Part shown: in pieces, positions 55,036 to 62,827 of the stretch | How the letters are laid out: the number at the start of each line of letters is the position of its first letter | How positions within the stretch are numbered: position 1 is the stretch's first letter | Assembly (NCBI GenBank): GCA_002707495.1 | Contig: PAMZ01000007.1 | Location: 21,772 to 85,771 of the forward strand | Length of the DNA: 64,000 nucleotides | Origin: Halobacteriovoraceae bacterium | GTDB lineage: Bacteria; Bdellovibrionota; Bacteriovoracia; Bacteriovoracales; Bacteriovoracaceae | Direction of reading: 5' to 3' | Notes under the pieces: model-generated | What the model was told of the DNA's origin: nothing | Database searches by the model: none | The model's input: only the letters and a program-made list of their open reading frames with translations | Made by a program: the position numbers and the translations under genes

Positions 55036-55107
55036 GTAATTCCAAACTTTTAAGCTATCCTTAAGCTTAGCTGTAGGAAAATAAGAAGTCTAGAATAACG
55101 CCTCTTG

Positions 55108-56163
55108 CTAAAGCTCTTGTAAGGTTACTTTAGCTTTTTGTTTTTTGTCGTCCCGCAAAAATTCTACGGTTACTGTATCCCCGATTTTAAATTTACTAAG
55201 AACAAAATAAATATCATCAAGGGTATTCACCTCATTTCCATCAATTGAGATGATAACATCTCCAAAATAAAGGCGACCGAAGCTTCCTCTACGCATTCCC
55301 TTAAGACCAGCCTTGCCAGCTCCTCTATCTGGATCAACCCAGCGAAGCACCGCACCTTTGGGGTATTGATCTCGAACTCTTGGATCGTCTAAAACTGTGA
55401 TTCCCAGCCCGGGTCGAATAATCTTTCCATGTTCTATTAACTGGGGAACTGCCTTTGAAATCGTATCGATAGGAACAGCAAATCCAAGCCCTGCACTTGA
55501 TCCAGAACGGCTGGCAATCATGGTATTCATACCAATCACTCGACCTGAAGAATCGAGTAGGGGTCCACCTGAATTTCCCTGGTTGATAGCAGCATCGGTT
55601 TGAATCATATTTCTGATTTTTACTCCTCCAATGCCAAGCATCTCCCTTCCTGTCGCAGAGACAATTCCTCTGGAGAGGGAGTAATCAAATCCGAGTGGGT
55701 TTCCAATGGCCATCGCCATTTGGCCTACAACGAGCTCTTTAGATTTTCCAATATTGGCGTAGCGAAGGTTTTTTGGTCTTTTTTCAAGTTTTAGAAGTGC
55801 AATATCATTTTTCGGGTCAACCCCCTGAACTACTGCTTTGTACTCACCTTTATCCCCATGGAAGGTAATGACAAATTCATCTCCCCCTTGGACCACATGA
55901 AAGTTTGTGACAATATGACCTTCGCCGTCCCATACAAAGCCAGTTCCCATCCCTCGAGGAATCTCAATTTCTTCACCATAAAAAATATTGGTTTGAACAG
56001 CTATACTTCTTACGTTAACTACCGCTGGAACATTTTCACGATAAATTTCAATAATTCTCTTTTCAACTGCTAAAAGTTCGTTTTCAACAGGTTGGATGGA
56101 TTTTGGTGCAGCCGCGGCAGCAGTAAGGGTGGCCAGAGCTAGGGCAAAAATAAACACTTTCAT
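55108..56163 (-). CDS. HtrA/DegP-like periplasmic serine protease
   Basis: 351 residues with a signal peptide (MKVFIFALALATLTAAAAA). The trypsin-like triad is clear: His in HIVTNFHVVQGG, Asp in PKNDIALLKL, Ser in INQGNSGGPLLD. One C-terminal PDZ domain follows (from about 265). This is the DegS/HhoB-like single-PDZ form, acting in envelope protein quality control or regulated proteolysis. The start at 56163 has AAGGAG close upstream; a frame 5 codons longer does not. Confidence 0.92.
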   Translation of the reverse strand: MKVFIFALALATLTAAAAAPKSIQPVENELLAVEKRIIEIYRENVPAVVNVRSIAVQTNIFYGEEIEIPRGMGTGFVWDGEGHIVTNFHVVQGGDEFVITFHGDKGEYKAVVQGVDPKNDIALLKLEKRPKNLRYANIGKSKELVVGQMAMAIGNPLGFDYSLSRGIVSATGREMLGIGGVKIRNMIQTDAAINQGNSGGPLLDSSGRVIGMNTMIASRSGSSAGLGFAVPIDTISKAVPQLIEHGKIIRPGLGITVLDDPRVRDQYPKGAVLRWVDPDRGAGKAGLKGMRRGSFGRLYFGDVIISIDGNEVNTLDDIYFVLSKFKIGDTVTVEFLRDDKKQKAKVTLQEL

Positions 56164-56263
56164 AGGTCTCCTTTGCATAAAAATCTAACTTGAGTATAGT
56201 ATTACAAATTAGGATAAGGGTAAATTCCCGGTCAATTTGTAGTTAATTTTAGTGGTGAGTTAA

Positions 56264-57181
56264 GTGGCTGATATTTGCATATACAATCGTTATACAAAAA
56301 ATCAAGAAATTGAGAAAGTCTACGGCGAAAAAGCTGTGGAATTGGCTTATGACTCTAAACTGGCAAAGGCTATCGGCCCTTTGGTGGCAAGTCGAAGCTT
56401 GAGTCGACTTTACGGCTCTAGTCAGGACACCATAAGCTCCGGCAAAAAAGTTCCTAAATTTATAAAGAAATTTAATATTAAAATCGATGACTATCTTCCC
56501 GGAAGTCTTGAGCATGAACCCATAGAAAAGAGTTATAAGACTTTTAATGAGTTTTTTATTCGAAAATTTAAAGCGGGCCTTAGACCTTTTCCTTCAGAGC
56601 TTGATAGCATGGGAGCTTTTGCCGAAGCTAGATATTTTGGCCATGAAGCCATCTCCGAGAGCACGACTATCCCGGTCAAAGGTAAGTTTCTTTCTGCGGC
56701 TCAGCTCTTAGGGAATGTAAAAAATGCAGAGGTTTTTGAAGGTGGCCCTTTGTTGTTAGCGCGACTTTGTCCTGTGGATTATCACCGGTATCATTATTGT
56801 GACTCAGGAAAAACTTTAGAAGCTTATAGAGTGAAAGGTGATTTTCATTCGGTTAATCCTTTGGCCTTAAAATTAAAGCAAAATATTTTTATTAAAAATG
56901 AAAGAAGAATATCTATCATTCAAACGGAGAATTTTGGGAAACTAGCCTATATTGAAGTTGGTGCCACAATGGTGGGAAAAATTATTCAATCGGCAGATGA
57001 ATCTCAACGCTTTGAGCGCGGACAGGAAAAAGGATATTTTTTGTTTGGCGGAAGTACGGTGATTGTTCTCGGTGAGCCTAATGCTTGGAAACCTAGCGCG
57101 GATATTCTAGTGAATACTAAAAATTCTCTTGAAACTTATGTCCACTTAGGCGATGCGATTGCTTTAAAAAATAATTCTTAA
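56264..57181 (+). CDS. psd: Phosphatidylserine decarboxylase
   Basis: 305 residues from a GTG. The enzyme makes phosphatidylethanolamine from phosphatidylserine at the inner membrane. EKGYFLFGGSTVIVL near residue 265 holds the Gly-Ser bond that self-cleaves to make the pyruvoyl cofactor; VDYHRYHYCDSG and VGATMVGKI are further family motifs. An FNEFFIRKFK block near residue 95 also fits. The GTG has only a weak ribosome site. A GC-rich hairpin follows the gene. Confidence 0.93.
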   Translation: MADICIYNRYTKNQEIEKVYGEKAVELAYDSKLAKAIGPLVASRSLSRLYGSSQDTISSGKKVPKFIKKFNIKIDDYLPGSLEHEPIEKSYKTFNEFFIRKFKAGLRPFPSELDSMGAFAEARYFGHEAISESTTIPVKGKFLSAAQLLGNVKNAEVFEGGPLLLARLCPVDYHRYHYCDSGKTLEAYRVKGDFHSVNPLALKLKQNIFIKNERRISIIQTENFGKLAYIEVGATMVGKIIQSADESQRFERGQEKGYFLFGGSTVIVLGEPNAWKPSADILVNTKNSLETYVHLGDAIALKNNS

Positions 57182-57189
57182 CGAAAGAA

Positions 57190-57205
57190 GCCGGCGATTG
57201 CCGGC
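57190..57205 (+). terminator. Hairpin after psd
   Basis: GCCGGC at 57190-57195 pairs with GCCGGC at 57200-57205 around loop GATT. No T run follows, so termination efficiency is uncertain. It lies between psd and the convergent gene at 57238. Confidence 0.45.
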
Positions 57206-57237
57206 GCTCGATAGGAAGATTTGATTAGAAAAGTTGA

Positions 57238-57717
57238 TTAGTAGTTGAGGGCATGTTGAATAGATTCTTGATAAGACCTTGAACCCCAGAATATTATTTC
57301 ATGATTCGTTTTATCTTTAGTTGGATTTTTTTCAATTCCATCAAGAAAGCTTTGCAAGTTGTAAAGGAGAGCTTTATACATTTTGTGCTCCCCTGCTGAC
57401 ATTGAGATCTTTTTGCAATTGAATGAGCTCTTCTTTTGGTTGGCCAATCGATCTTCTAAACAGTCAGAGAGGAAGTCTAATGTTTCAATATGAAGAGATT
57501 TGGTATCAACTAAATCCTCCTTATCTTTTTTTGATAAATTTTGATTGAGGATATAAAGACCATCCGAGTTTTGAATGATCAACTTTTTAACAAGAAAGTC
57601 CTCTATCAGTACTCTAAGAGTGAGAAGATCAACTCCTAATACTTTCGCAAGTTCTACATGTGAAATTTTTTCTCTTTGAATAAGTTCTAAAATAAGTCTC
57701 TGAGTGAATGTCATCAT
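57238..57717 (-). CDS. Winged-helix regulator-like protein
   Basis: 159 residues. An N-terminal helix-turn-helix is visible (ISHVELAKVLGVDLLTLRVLIED). The C-terminal part CKKISMSAGEHKMYKALLYN followed by LQSFLDGIEK resembles the end of the TIGR02147/DUF4423 regulator family known from Bdellovibrio and Fibrobacter, by memory. It overlaps the upstream small regulator gene by 4 bases (ATGA type). Target unknown. Confidence 0.6.
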   Translation of the reverse strand: MMTFTQRLILELIQREKISHVELAKVLGVDLLTLRVLIEDFLVKKLIIQNSDGLYILNQNLSKKDKEDLVDTKSLHIETLDFLSDCLEDRLANQKKSSFNCKKISMSAGEHKMYKALLYNLQSFLDGIEKNPTKDKTNHEIIFWGSRSYQESIQHALNY

Positions 57718-58055
57718 GATATAGCCTTTTTGTTATTCATCCGTCTGGCTTGAAATTTTTTCTTCAAGTTAATATTGTTAATCTCATGATCAAGAAGTGC
57801 TGAGAAAAATGAGCGTTCGGTTTCGTTCAGATGTGAGAGGGCCAACTTAAGTTTTTCGATCAGACTTAAGTGAGACTCATTATAAGATAGACAATTTTGA
57901 AAAGCTTCATACTCCGAAATTTTCATTTCACTTCCATTTAAAATTCGAAAAACTCTTGTGATCTGAATGGAAGTTTTTTCGGAAATATGCCTCAATTTAT
58001 CTTTGGGAAATTTCTTTTTGTAACTATCTATGATGGCTCTTTGTAATTCACTCAT
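57714..58055 (-). CDS. Small helix-turn-helix protein
   Basis: 113 residues, helical, with a possible helix-turn-helix (LRHISEKTSIQITRVFRILNG). AGGAG precedes the ATG. It overlaps the next gene by 4 bases, and lies 53 bases downstream of the sigma-54 activator on the same strand, so the three may be one regulatory operon. It has no signal peptide or membrane segment. The family is not recognised with certainty. Confidence 0.6.
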   Translation of the reverse strand: MSELQRAIIDSYKKKFPKDKLRHISEKTSIQITRVFRILNGSEMKISEYEAFQNCLSYNESHLSLIEKLKLALSHLNETERSFFSALLDHEINNINLKKKFQARRMNNKKAIS

Positions 58056-58108
58056 TATGCTCTCCTTTTTGTATTGTTGGAGAGTCTATAAGCAAGTGTT
58101 ATGCCAAA

Positions 58109-59449
58109 CTATGAGGGTGTTTTTGACTGGTCTAAAATTCTATAAAAAGCTGAGGCTGAAATTTTCAAATCTTTTATCGCATGAGTGATTTTTCCTTTAT
58201 TAAGCTCCATAGCCTGCCTGAGGCACTCTTGTTCTACTTTTGAAATAAAGTCACGTAGCCCATATGCTTGAATAAACTCTATTTGAGATTCAGTTAAATA
58301 TCCATTTGAGGAAGGCTCAGACGTTCGGATTCCGAATATAACGTCATTAGCGGTAATAATACCTTTATTAAGCGAGGAAAGTATTTCGACTTTCTTTTTT
58401 AACTCTCTGGTGTTCCCGGGCCAGCTATAATCGGCACACTTGTCTATGGCATCTTGTTTTATCACAATTTTTCGTGGTGAAAGTTTTGTGAATGCCTTTA
58501 TTAATAAAGCTATATCTGGCTTTCTCTCTCTTAAGGGTGGAATCTCTAGATTGTGACCAGAGATCCTAAAGAAAAGGTCTTTTCTAAATTCTTTATTGTG
58601 TATTTTTTCAAAAAGATCCTCACAAGTTGCACAGATCAAAGTGAATTCTGATTTTACGGGTTTACTGCTGCCGACGGGATAGAAGGTTTTGCTATCAAGG
58701 GCCTTAAGAAGCTTGTTTTGCATACTCATAGGCATCGTGGCTATTTCATCAAGAAAGAGTGTCCCTCCATTTGCAAGAGCGAGTTTTCCTATTTTCTTTT
58801 CAGTCGCTCCTGTAAAAGAGCCTTTTTCGTGTCCAAAAAGTTCTGACTCGACTAGGTTTTCAGATATTTCTGCACAGTTTAGATGTATAAACGGTTTATC
58901 CTCTCCATATGTTTTCTTGTGAAAAAGTTCTCCGATTAAACTTTTTCCTACACCAGTCTCACCAGTAATAAGGATGGTTTTATCCTTTAGATTGATGGTC
59001 GCGATATCACTAATGGCAGCTTTTAATTCTTTGTTGGATGTTAGAAACTTTTCCTCGAAAAACTTCTCCAAGTTTTGATCATCTCTTTGATTTATAAACT
59101 GAATAATATAGGGTTCTAAGTGTTTTCTATAATGAAGCTTTGCTAGGAAATGATCGCATTTGGCTTCATAAGCCTTTTCAATGATTTCTTCGTCACTTTC
59201 ACTACTAAGAATAATGGAGTGCAATCCCTTTTGTTTGGCGACTTTGAGGACACTAAGGCCTAAATTACGCTCTTCCAGATTCATATCAATCAAGACAATA
59301 TCAAAGAACTCCTCTTCCAAACGACTTATCGCACCTTTAGCGGTATCAATCTCTGTGATCAAGGCATGATTTTGCAATAAGTCTTTAATTGCCATTCGAA
59401 AATATTTATCATCCTCACAGACGAGGATTTTGAGCATCTTTTTAGACAT
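58109..59449 (-). CDS. NtrC-family sigma-54-dependent response regulator
   Basis: 446 residues. The receiver domain (about 1-120) has LVCEDD, the phosphorylated Asp in IVLIDMNLEE, and Ser and Lys at ILSSES and LAKLHY. The AAA+ domain has Walker A TGETGVGKSLIGELFH, the sigma-54-contact loop as ESELFGHEKGSFTGAT (GAFTGA with Ser for Ala), and LFLDEIATM. A Fis-type helix ends the protein (ITHAIKDLKISASAFYRIL). I start it at 59449 (MSKKMLKILVCEDD); the frame extends 58 codons further but that part is not domain-like. The sensor kinase is not in the window. Confidence 0.92.
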   Translation of the reverse strand: MSKKMLKILVCEDDKYFRMAIKDLLQNHALITEIDTAKGAISRLEEEFFDIVLIDMNLEERNLGLSVLKVAKQKGLHSIILSSESDEEIIEKAYEAKCDHFLAKLHYRKHLEPYIIQFINQRDDQNLEKFFEEKFLTSNKELKAAISDIATINLKDKTILITGETGVGKSLIGELFHKKTYGEDKPFIHLNCAEISENLVESELFGHEKGSFTGATEKKIGKLALANGGTLFLDEIATMPMSMQNKLLKALDSKTFYPVGSSKPVKSEFTLICATCEDLFEKIHNKEFRKDLFFRISGHNLEIPPLRERKPDIALLIKAFTKLSPRKIVIKQDAIDKCADYSWPGNTRELKKKVEILSSLNKGIITANDVIFGIRTSEPSSNGYLTESQIEFIQAYGLRDFISKVEQECLRQAMELNKGKITHAIKDLKISASAFYRILDQSKTPS

Positions 59450-59510
59450 ATTCGAAAGATAGACCAAGATATTCGGAAAACAAAAGAAATATTCGCTTTC
59501 CGAATTTTTT
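59448..59510. promoter_or_regulatory. Three phased ATATTCG repeats between regulator and nagB
   Basis: ATATTCG occurs at 59448, 59470 and 59490, that is 22 and 20 bases apart, about two helical turns. The third is part of TTCGCTTTCCGAA. They lie in the gap between the divergent sigma-54 activator and nagB, so they could be operator sites for either gene. Confidence 0.45.
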
Positions 59511-59531
59511 ACATAGTGATAAGGTTGCGCC

Positions 59532-60254
59532 ATGGAAGTAAAGGTATTTAGAAATGCAGTAGAAGCCTCCGAATTTGTTGCTGAAGAAATGGTAAAACAG
59601 ATTAAAAGGCAGCAAAACAGCACTTTAGGAGTTGCTACTGGAAGAACGATGGATGCAATCTACGATCGTTTTGTGAATCAAGCTAAAAAAGATAATTTAG
59701 ACGTATCAAAAGTTAAGGCTTTTGCTGTTGACGAATATTTGGGTTTGAAAAAGGGAAGTCCGAATTCTTATGAGGCTTATCTAAACCTCCATCTCTTTGA
59801 TCACCTAAATTTCAATCGAGATCATTTATTTGTGCCAAATGTCTCGATGGATAATATCGATTTAATCGGAAGTGAATACGAAAATAATATTTCTCAGGCT
59901 GGGGGAGTTGATCTTCAATTGTTGGGTATCGGTCTTAACGGGCATATTGGCTTAAATGAGCCGGGATCGGCTATTGACTCCCGAACCAGAGTCGTGGCTT
60001 TGACAGGATCAACTATGAACTCCAATAAAGTTCTTTTTCAAAATGAAGGAATGCCACTAACAGCGGTAACGATTGGCATTGGAACAATTCTCGAGGCAAG
60101 AAAGATCTTTCTGGTGGCCACAGGACACACTAAGGCCGAAGTTGTACAAAAAGTTGTTAACGGGGATGTAAATTCAAAAATTCCTGCAACTGCACTTAAA
60201 GACCATTCAAATTCTTTTCTTATCTTAGATCAAGAAGCAGCTCATTTAATCTAA
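59532..60254 (+). CDS. nagB: Glucosamine-6-phosphate deaminase
   Basis: 240 residues. Converts glucosamine 6-phosphate to fructose 6-phosphate and ammonia, linking amino-sugar use to glycolysis. LGVATGRTMDAIYD, the catalytic AVDEYLGL, GIGLNGHIGLNEPG and TLKDHSN-like ALKDHSNSF fit NagB. Length is slightly short of E. coli (266) and matches the Gram-positive type without the allosteric tail. In a predator it could recycle prey peptidoglycan amino sugars (inference). It overlaps the convergent manC stop by 9 bases. Confidence 0.93.
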   Translation: MEVKVFRNAVEASEFVAEEMVKQIKRQQNSTLGVATGRTMDAIYDRFVNQAKKDNLDVSKVKAFAVDEYLGLKKGSPNSYEAYLNLHLFDHLNFNRDHLFVPNVSMDNIDLIGSEYENNISQAGGVDLQLLGIGLNGHIGLNEPGSAIDSRTRVVALTGSTMNSNKVLFQNEGMPLTAVTIGIGTILEARKIFLVATGHTKAEVVQKVVNGDVNSKIPATALKDHSNSFLILDQEAAHLI

Positions 60255-61265
60255 AAGTTTTGGATCTAAACTCTCAACCTGGTGATAGATATCCTTTACT
60301 TTTTGGCTCGATCCTCTCTTTCCAATTAAAAGAGCGTCATCAGTATCTACAATGATGAGATCTTCAACATTAAAAGTCGTAATAAGTCTCTTGTTTGAGA
60401 TGACGAGATTATTTTTACTGTCTTGGTGAATCGTACCCTCTGCTTGAGTATTACCCTGACTGTCTTTTTCTAAATTATCGTAGACAGCATCGAAAGATCC
60501 AAGGTCACTCCATTGAAACTGCGTTGAGACAACTTTTACTTTTTGGGAATTTTCCATCACTGCATAATCAATACTTTCTTTTGGAATCTCTTTCATTAAA
60601 GAACTCGGGATTAGAGAGGTATTATTGTCAGTCTGTCTGGCCTGATAAGCCTTCTGGGTCTTTTCAAATATGTCTGGACGATAATTTTTAAGTTCAGCTA
60701 GAAAGCATGAGGCTTTGAAATAGAACATTCCTGAGTTCCAAAAATATTCTCCTGATTTCAAATATTCTTGAGCCGTTTTTAAATCAGGCTTTTCTTTAAA
60801 GGCTTGTACATCATTTCCATTAGCATGGATATAACCAAATCCTGTCTCAGGATAGAGGGGGGTTATTCCAAAGGTTACCAATGACTCAGAGAATTTTTGT
60901 GCTAATTTCATATTGGTTCTGTACTTCTCTGAGTTTTCTATGAGATGGTCGGAAGGCAATACTATGAGCTCATCTTCAGGTTCACTTGCCATGGCCGCAA
61001 GAGCAATTGCTGGAGCTGTATTTCGTGCTTCGGTTTCAACGACAATCTTAAAATTTAGATTTGAAGGAATTTGAGATTTGCATATCTCTAACTGTGCTTC
61101 ATTGACAACTATGATAAATCCATCAACTAGATCTTGGTTACGCTCAATAGTTAATTCAAAAAGTGACTTATTTCCGAATAATCTAAAAAACTGTTTTGGA
61201 GTTTTTTTTCTACTAATTGGCCAGAGTCTCGTCCCAGAGCCTCCACAAAGAATCACAGCTTTCAT
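60246..61265 (-). CDS. manC: Mannose-1-phosphate guanylyltransferase
   Basis: 339 residues making GDP-mannose for polysaccharide. The nucleotide-binding start MKAVILCGGSGTRLWPISRK with PKQFFRLFG, then FGYIHANG, FWNSGMFYFKAS, and ESIDYAVMENS are all typical. It lacks the C-terminal phosphomannose isomerase half of bifunctional ManC/AlgA. The start at 61265 has GAGG just upstream. It lies 7 bases after mgtE on the same strand. Confidence 0.93.
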   Translation of the reverse strand: MKAVILCGGSGTRLWPISRKKTPKQFFRLFGNKSLFELTIERNQDLVDGFIIVVNEAQLEICKSQIPSNLNFKIVVETEARNTAPAIALAAMASEPEDELIVLPSDHLIENSEKYRTNMKLAQKFSESLVTFGITPLYPETGFGYIHANGNDVQAFKEKPDLKTAQEYLKSGEYFWNSGMFYFKASCFLAELKNYRPDIFEKTQKAYQARQTDNNTSLIPSSLMKEIPKESIDYAVMENSQKVKVVSTQFQWSDLGSFDAVYDNLEKDSQGNTQAEGTIHQDSKNNLVISNKRLITTFNVEDLIIVDTDDALLIGKRGSSQKVKDIYHQVESLDPKLLD

Positions 61266-61272
61266 TGATACC

Positions 61273-62664
61273 TCAAACAAGATTTAATGCATAAGACGCA
61301 ATACTAAAATAAATTAAGAGTCCTGTAATGTCCACTGTCGTTGTAATTGCAGGACTGGCCGCAACGGCGGGGTCTCCACCTAGGCGTCGAACGAGAATAG
61401 GAAGTCCAGCACCGACAATGGCTGATGTTACAACCTGCATTGCAATTGCTAGAGCTATGATAAAACCTATAAAAGCGAAACTCATTCCCTCAGGAAGTAA
61501 AGAAAGAGAAGTTAGGTATCTGATCTTTATAAAGACGAGTCCGCCGACACAGATTGATAACATTGCCGATACTTGAGCCTCTTTTAGGATAATATGAAGC
61601 CACTCTTTTTCAGAAGCTTGGTCAAGCGCCATGGCCCTAATGACCACAGTGGCGGCTTGAGAACCTGTATTGCCACCTGTGGCAGTCATCATCGGCATAT
61701 AAAGCGCAAGAATGATTAATTGCTCTAGAACATTTTGATAATGATGAATTATAACTCCAGAAATAAGACCAACGGCCGCGAGAGCGACAAGCCAGACGAC
61801 CCTTTTTTTGAAGTGCTCTAGAGCTGACGTACCTAGATAGGTTTGTTCATCCTCAGAAGGGACGATACCCATAAACTTTTCCATATCTTCGGTGTGTTCG
61901 GCTCGAATGATATCTATAGCTTCCTCGTGAGAGACAATTCCAACTAATTGGTTCAGCTTGTTGAGAACAGGAATTGCGACAAGGTCATATTTTTCAATCA
62001 TTTGAGCAACTTTTTCACGGTCATCATTCACATCGACGAAGACAAATTTGTCATTGATGATTTCTCTAACGATATCTTTTGGATCGGCCATAATTAGATC
62101 TTTAATGGTGACGATCCCAAGCATTTCCATTTCATCATTCACAACATAAATATAATAAATCATCTTTTGCGAAGGAGCATCGTGGCGCACCTTCGCAAGT
62201 GCTTGCTTACATGTCATATGAATCAAGATTGTGGCAAAATCGGTATTCATAATTCCACCAGCAGTTTCAGGGTCATAAGCACTTAAGACAATAACATCCT
62301 CTCGCGTTTTCTTATCTAGATAGGGGAGGAGTTCAATCTGCTCTTCTTTTGACATCTCTTGGAAGAGATCGGCGCGAAGATCTGAATACATATTGGTGAA
62401 AATTTCGGAAAATAACTTATGCTCAATAATTTTTGAGAGCTCATATTGGCGATCGATAGGAAGCTCGCTAAAAATTCGTCCGCTTTCTTCAAAAGCTAAA
62501 GCTTTTAGAAACCGAACAATCTCAGTATTCGATTCATCCTCGAGAATTTCCACGATAACGGCAGGGGGATATTCCTCCACGGCTTCGCGGATCAACTCAA
62601 TATCTTTTGTTTCCAAAAGGAATTTAAGTTGTGCTTTTTTGTCGGCTTCTTCGAACTCTTCCAT
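61273..62664 (-). CDS. mgtE: Magnesium transporter MgtE
   Basis: 463 residues: an N-terminal superhelical MgtE domain (about 1-130), two CBS domains (130-250; e.g. IIYYIYVVNDEMEMLGIVTI and VAIPVLNKLNQLVGIVSHEE), then five membrane helices with the pore motif TATGGNTGSQAAT and GDPAVAASPAITTTVD near the end. The channel closes when magnesium fills sites between the CBS and N domains. No M-box riboswitch is seen in the 160-base leader. It is followed by manC. Confidence 0.95.
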   Translation of the reverse strand: MEEFEEADKKAQLKFLLETKDIELIREAVEEYPPAVIVEILEDESNTEIVRFLKALAFEESGRIFSELPIDRQYELSKIIEHKLFSEIFTNMYSDLRADLFQEMSKEEQIELLPYLDKKTREDVIVLSAYDPETAGGIMNTDFATILIHMTCKQALAKVRHDAPSQKMIYYIYVVNDEMEMLGIVTIKDLIMADPKDIVREIINDKFVFVDVNDDREKVAQMIEKYDLVAIPVLNKLNQLVGIVSHEEAIDIIRAEHTEDMEKFMGIVPSEDEQTYLGTSALEHFKKRVVWLVALAAVGLISGVIIHHYQNVLEQLIILALYMPMMTATGGNTGSQAATVVIRAMALDQASEKEWLHIILKEAQVSAMLSICVGGLVFIKIRYLTSLSLLPEGMSFAFIGFIIALAIAMQVVTSAIVGAGLPILVRRLGGDPAVAASPAITTTVDITGLLIYFSIASYALNLV

Positions 62665-62827
62665 GCTTTGGTATCGAAATTTTAGATAGTTAATTTAATT
62701 GAGAAACCTTTTCCAGGCAGGAATTTCCGATTCATATATCAGGATATTTTTAATAAATCCGTATAGTTTTGCATTTTTTAGCCGATAAGATTGTGAAGTA
62801 ATAAGTCCTAATGGGTATTTCAAAGTT

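Noticed and set aside
57238..58055. One regulator gene split by a frameshift
   Set aside because: Both genes have their own start and distinct helix-turn-helix-like segments, and the second begins in a normal 4-base coupled overlap.
62665..62827. M-box magnesium riboswitch before mgtE
   Set aside because: The leader is short and shows no conserved M-box helices.
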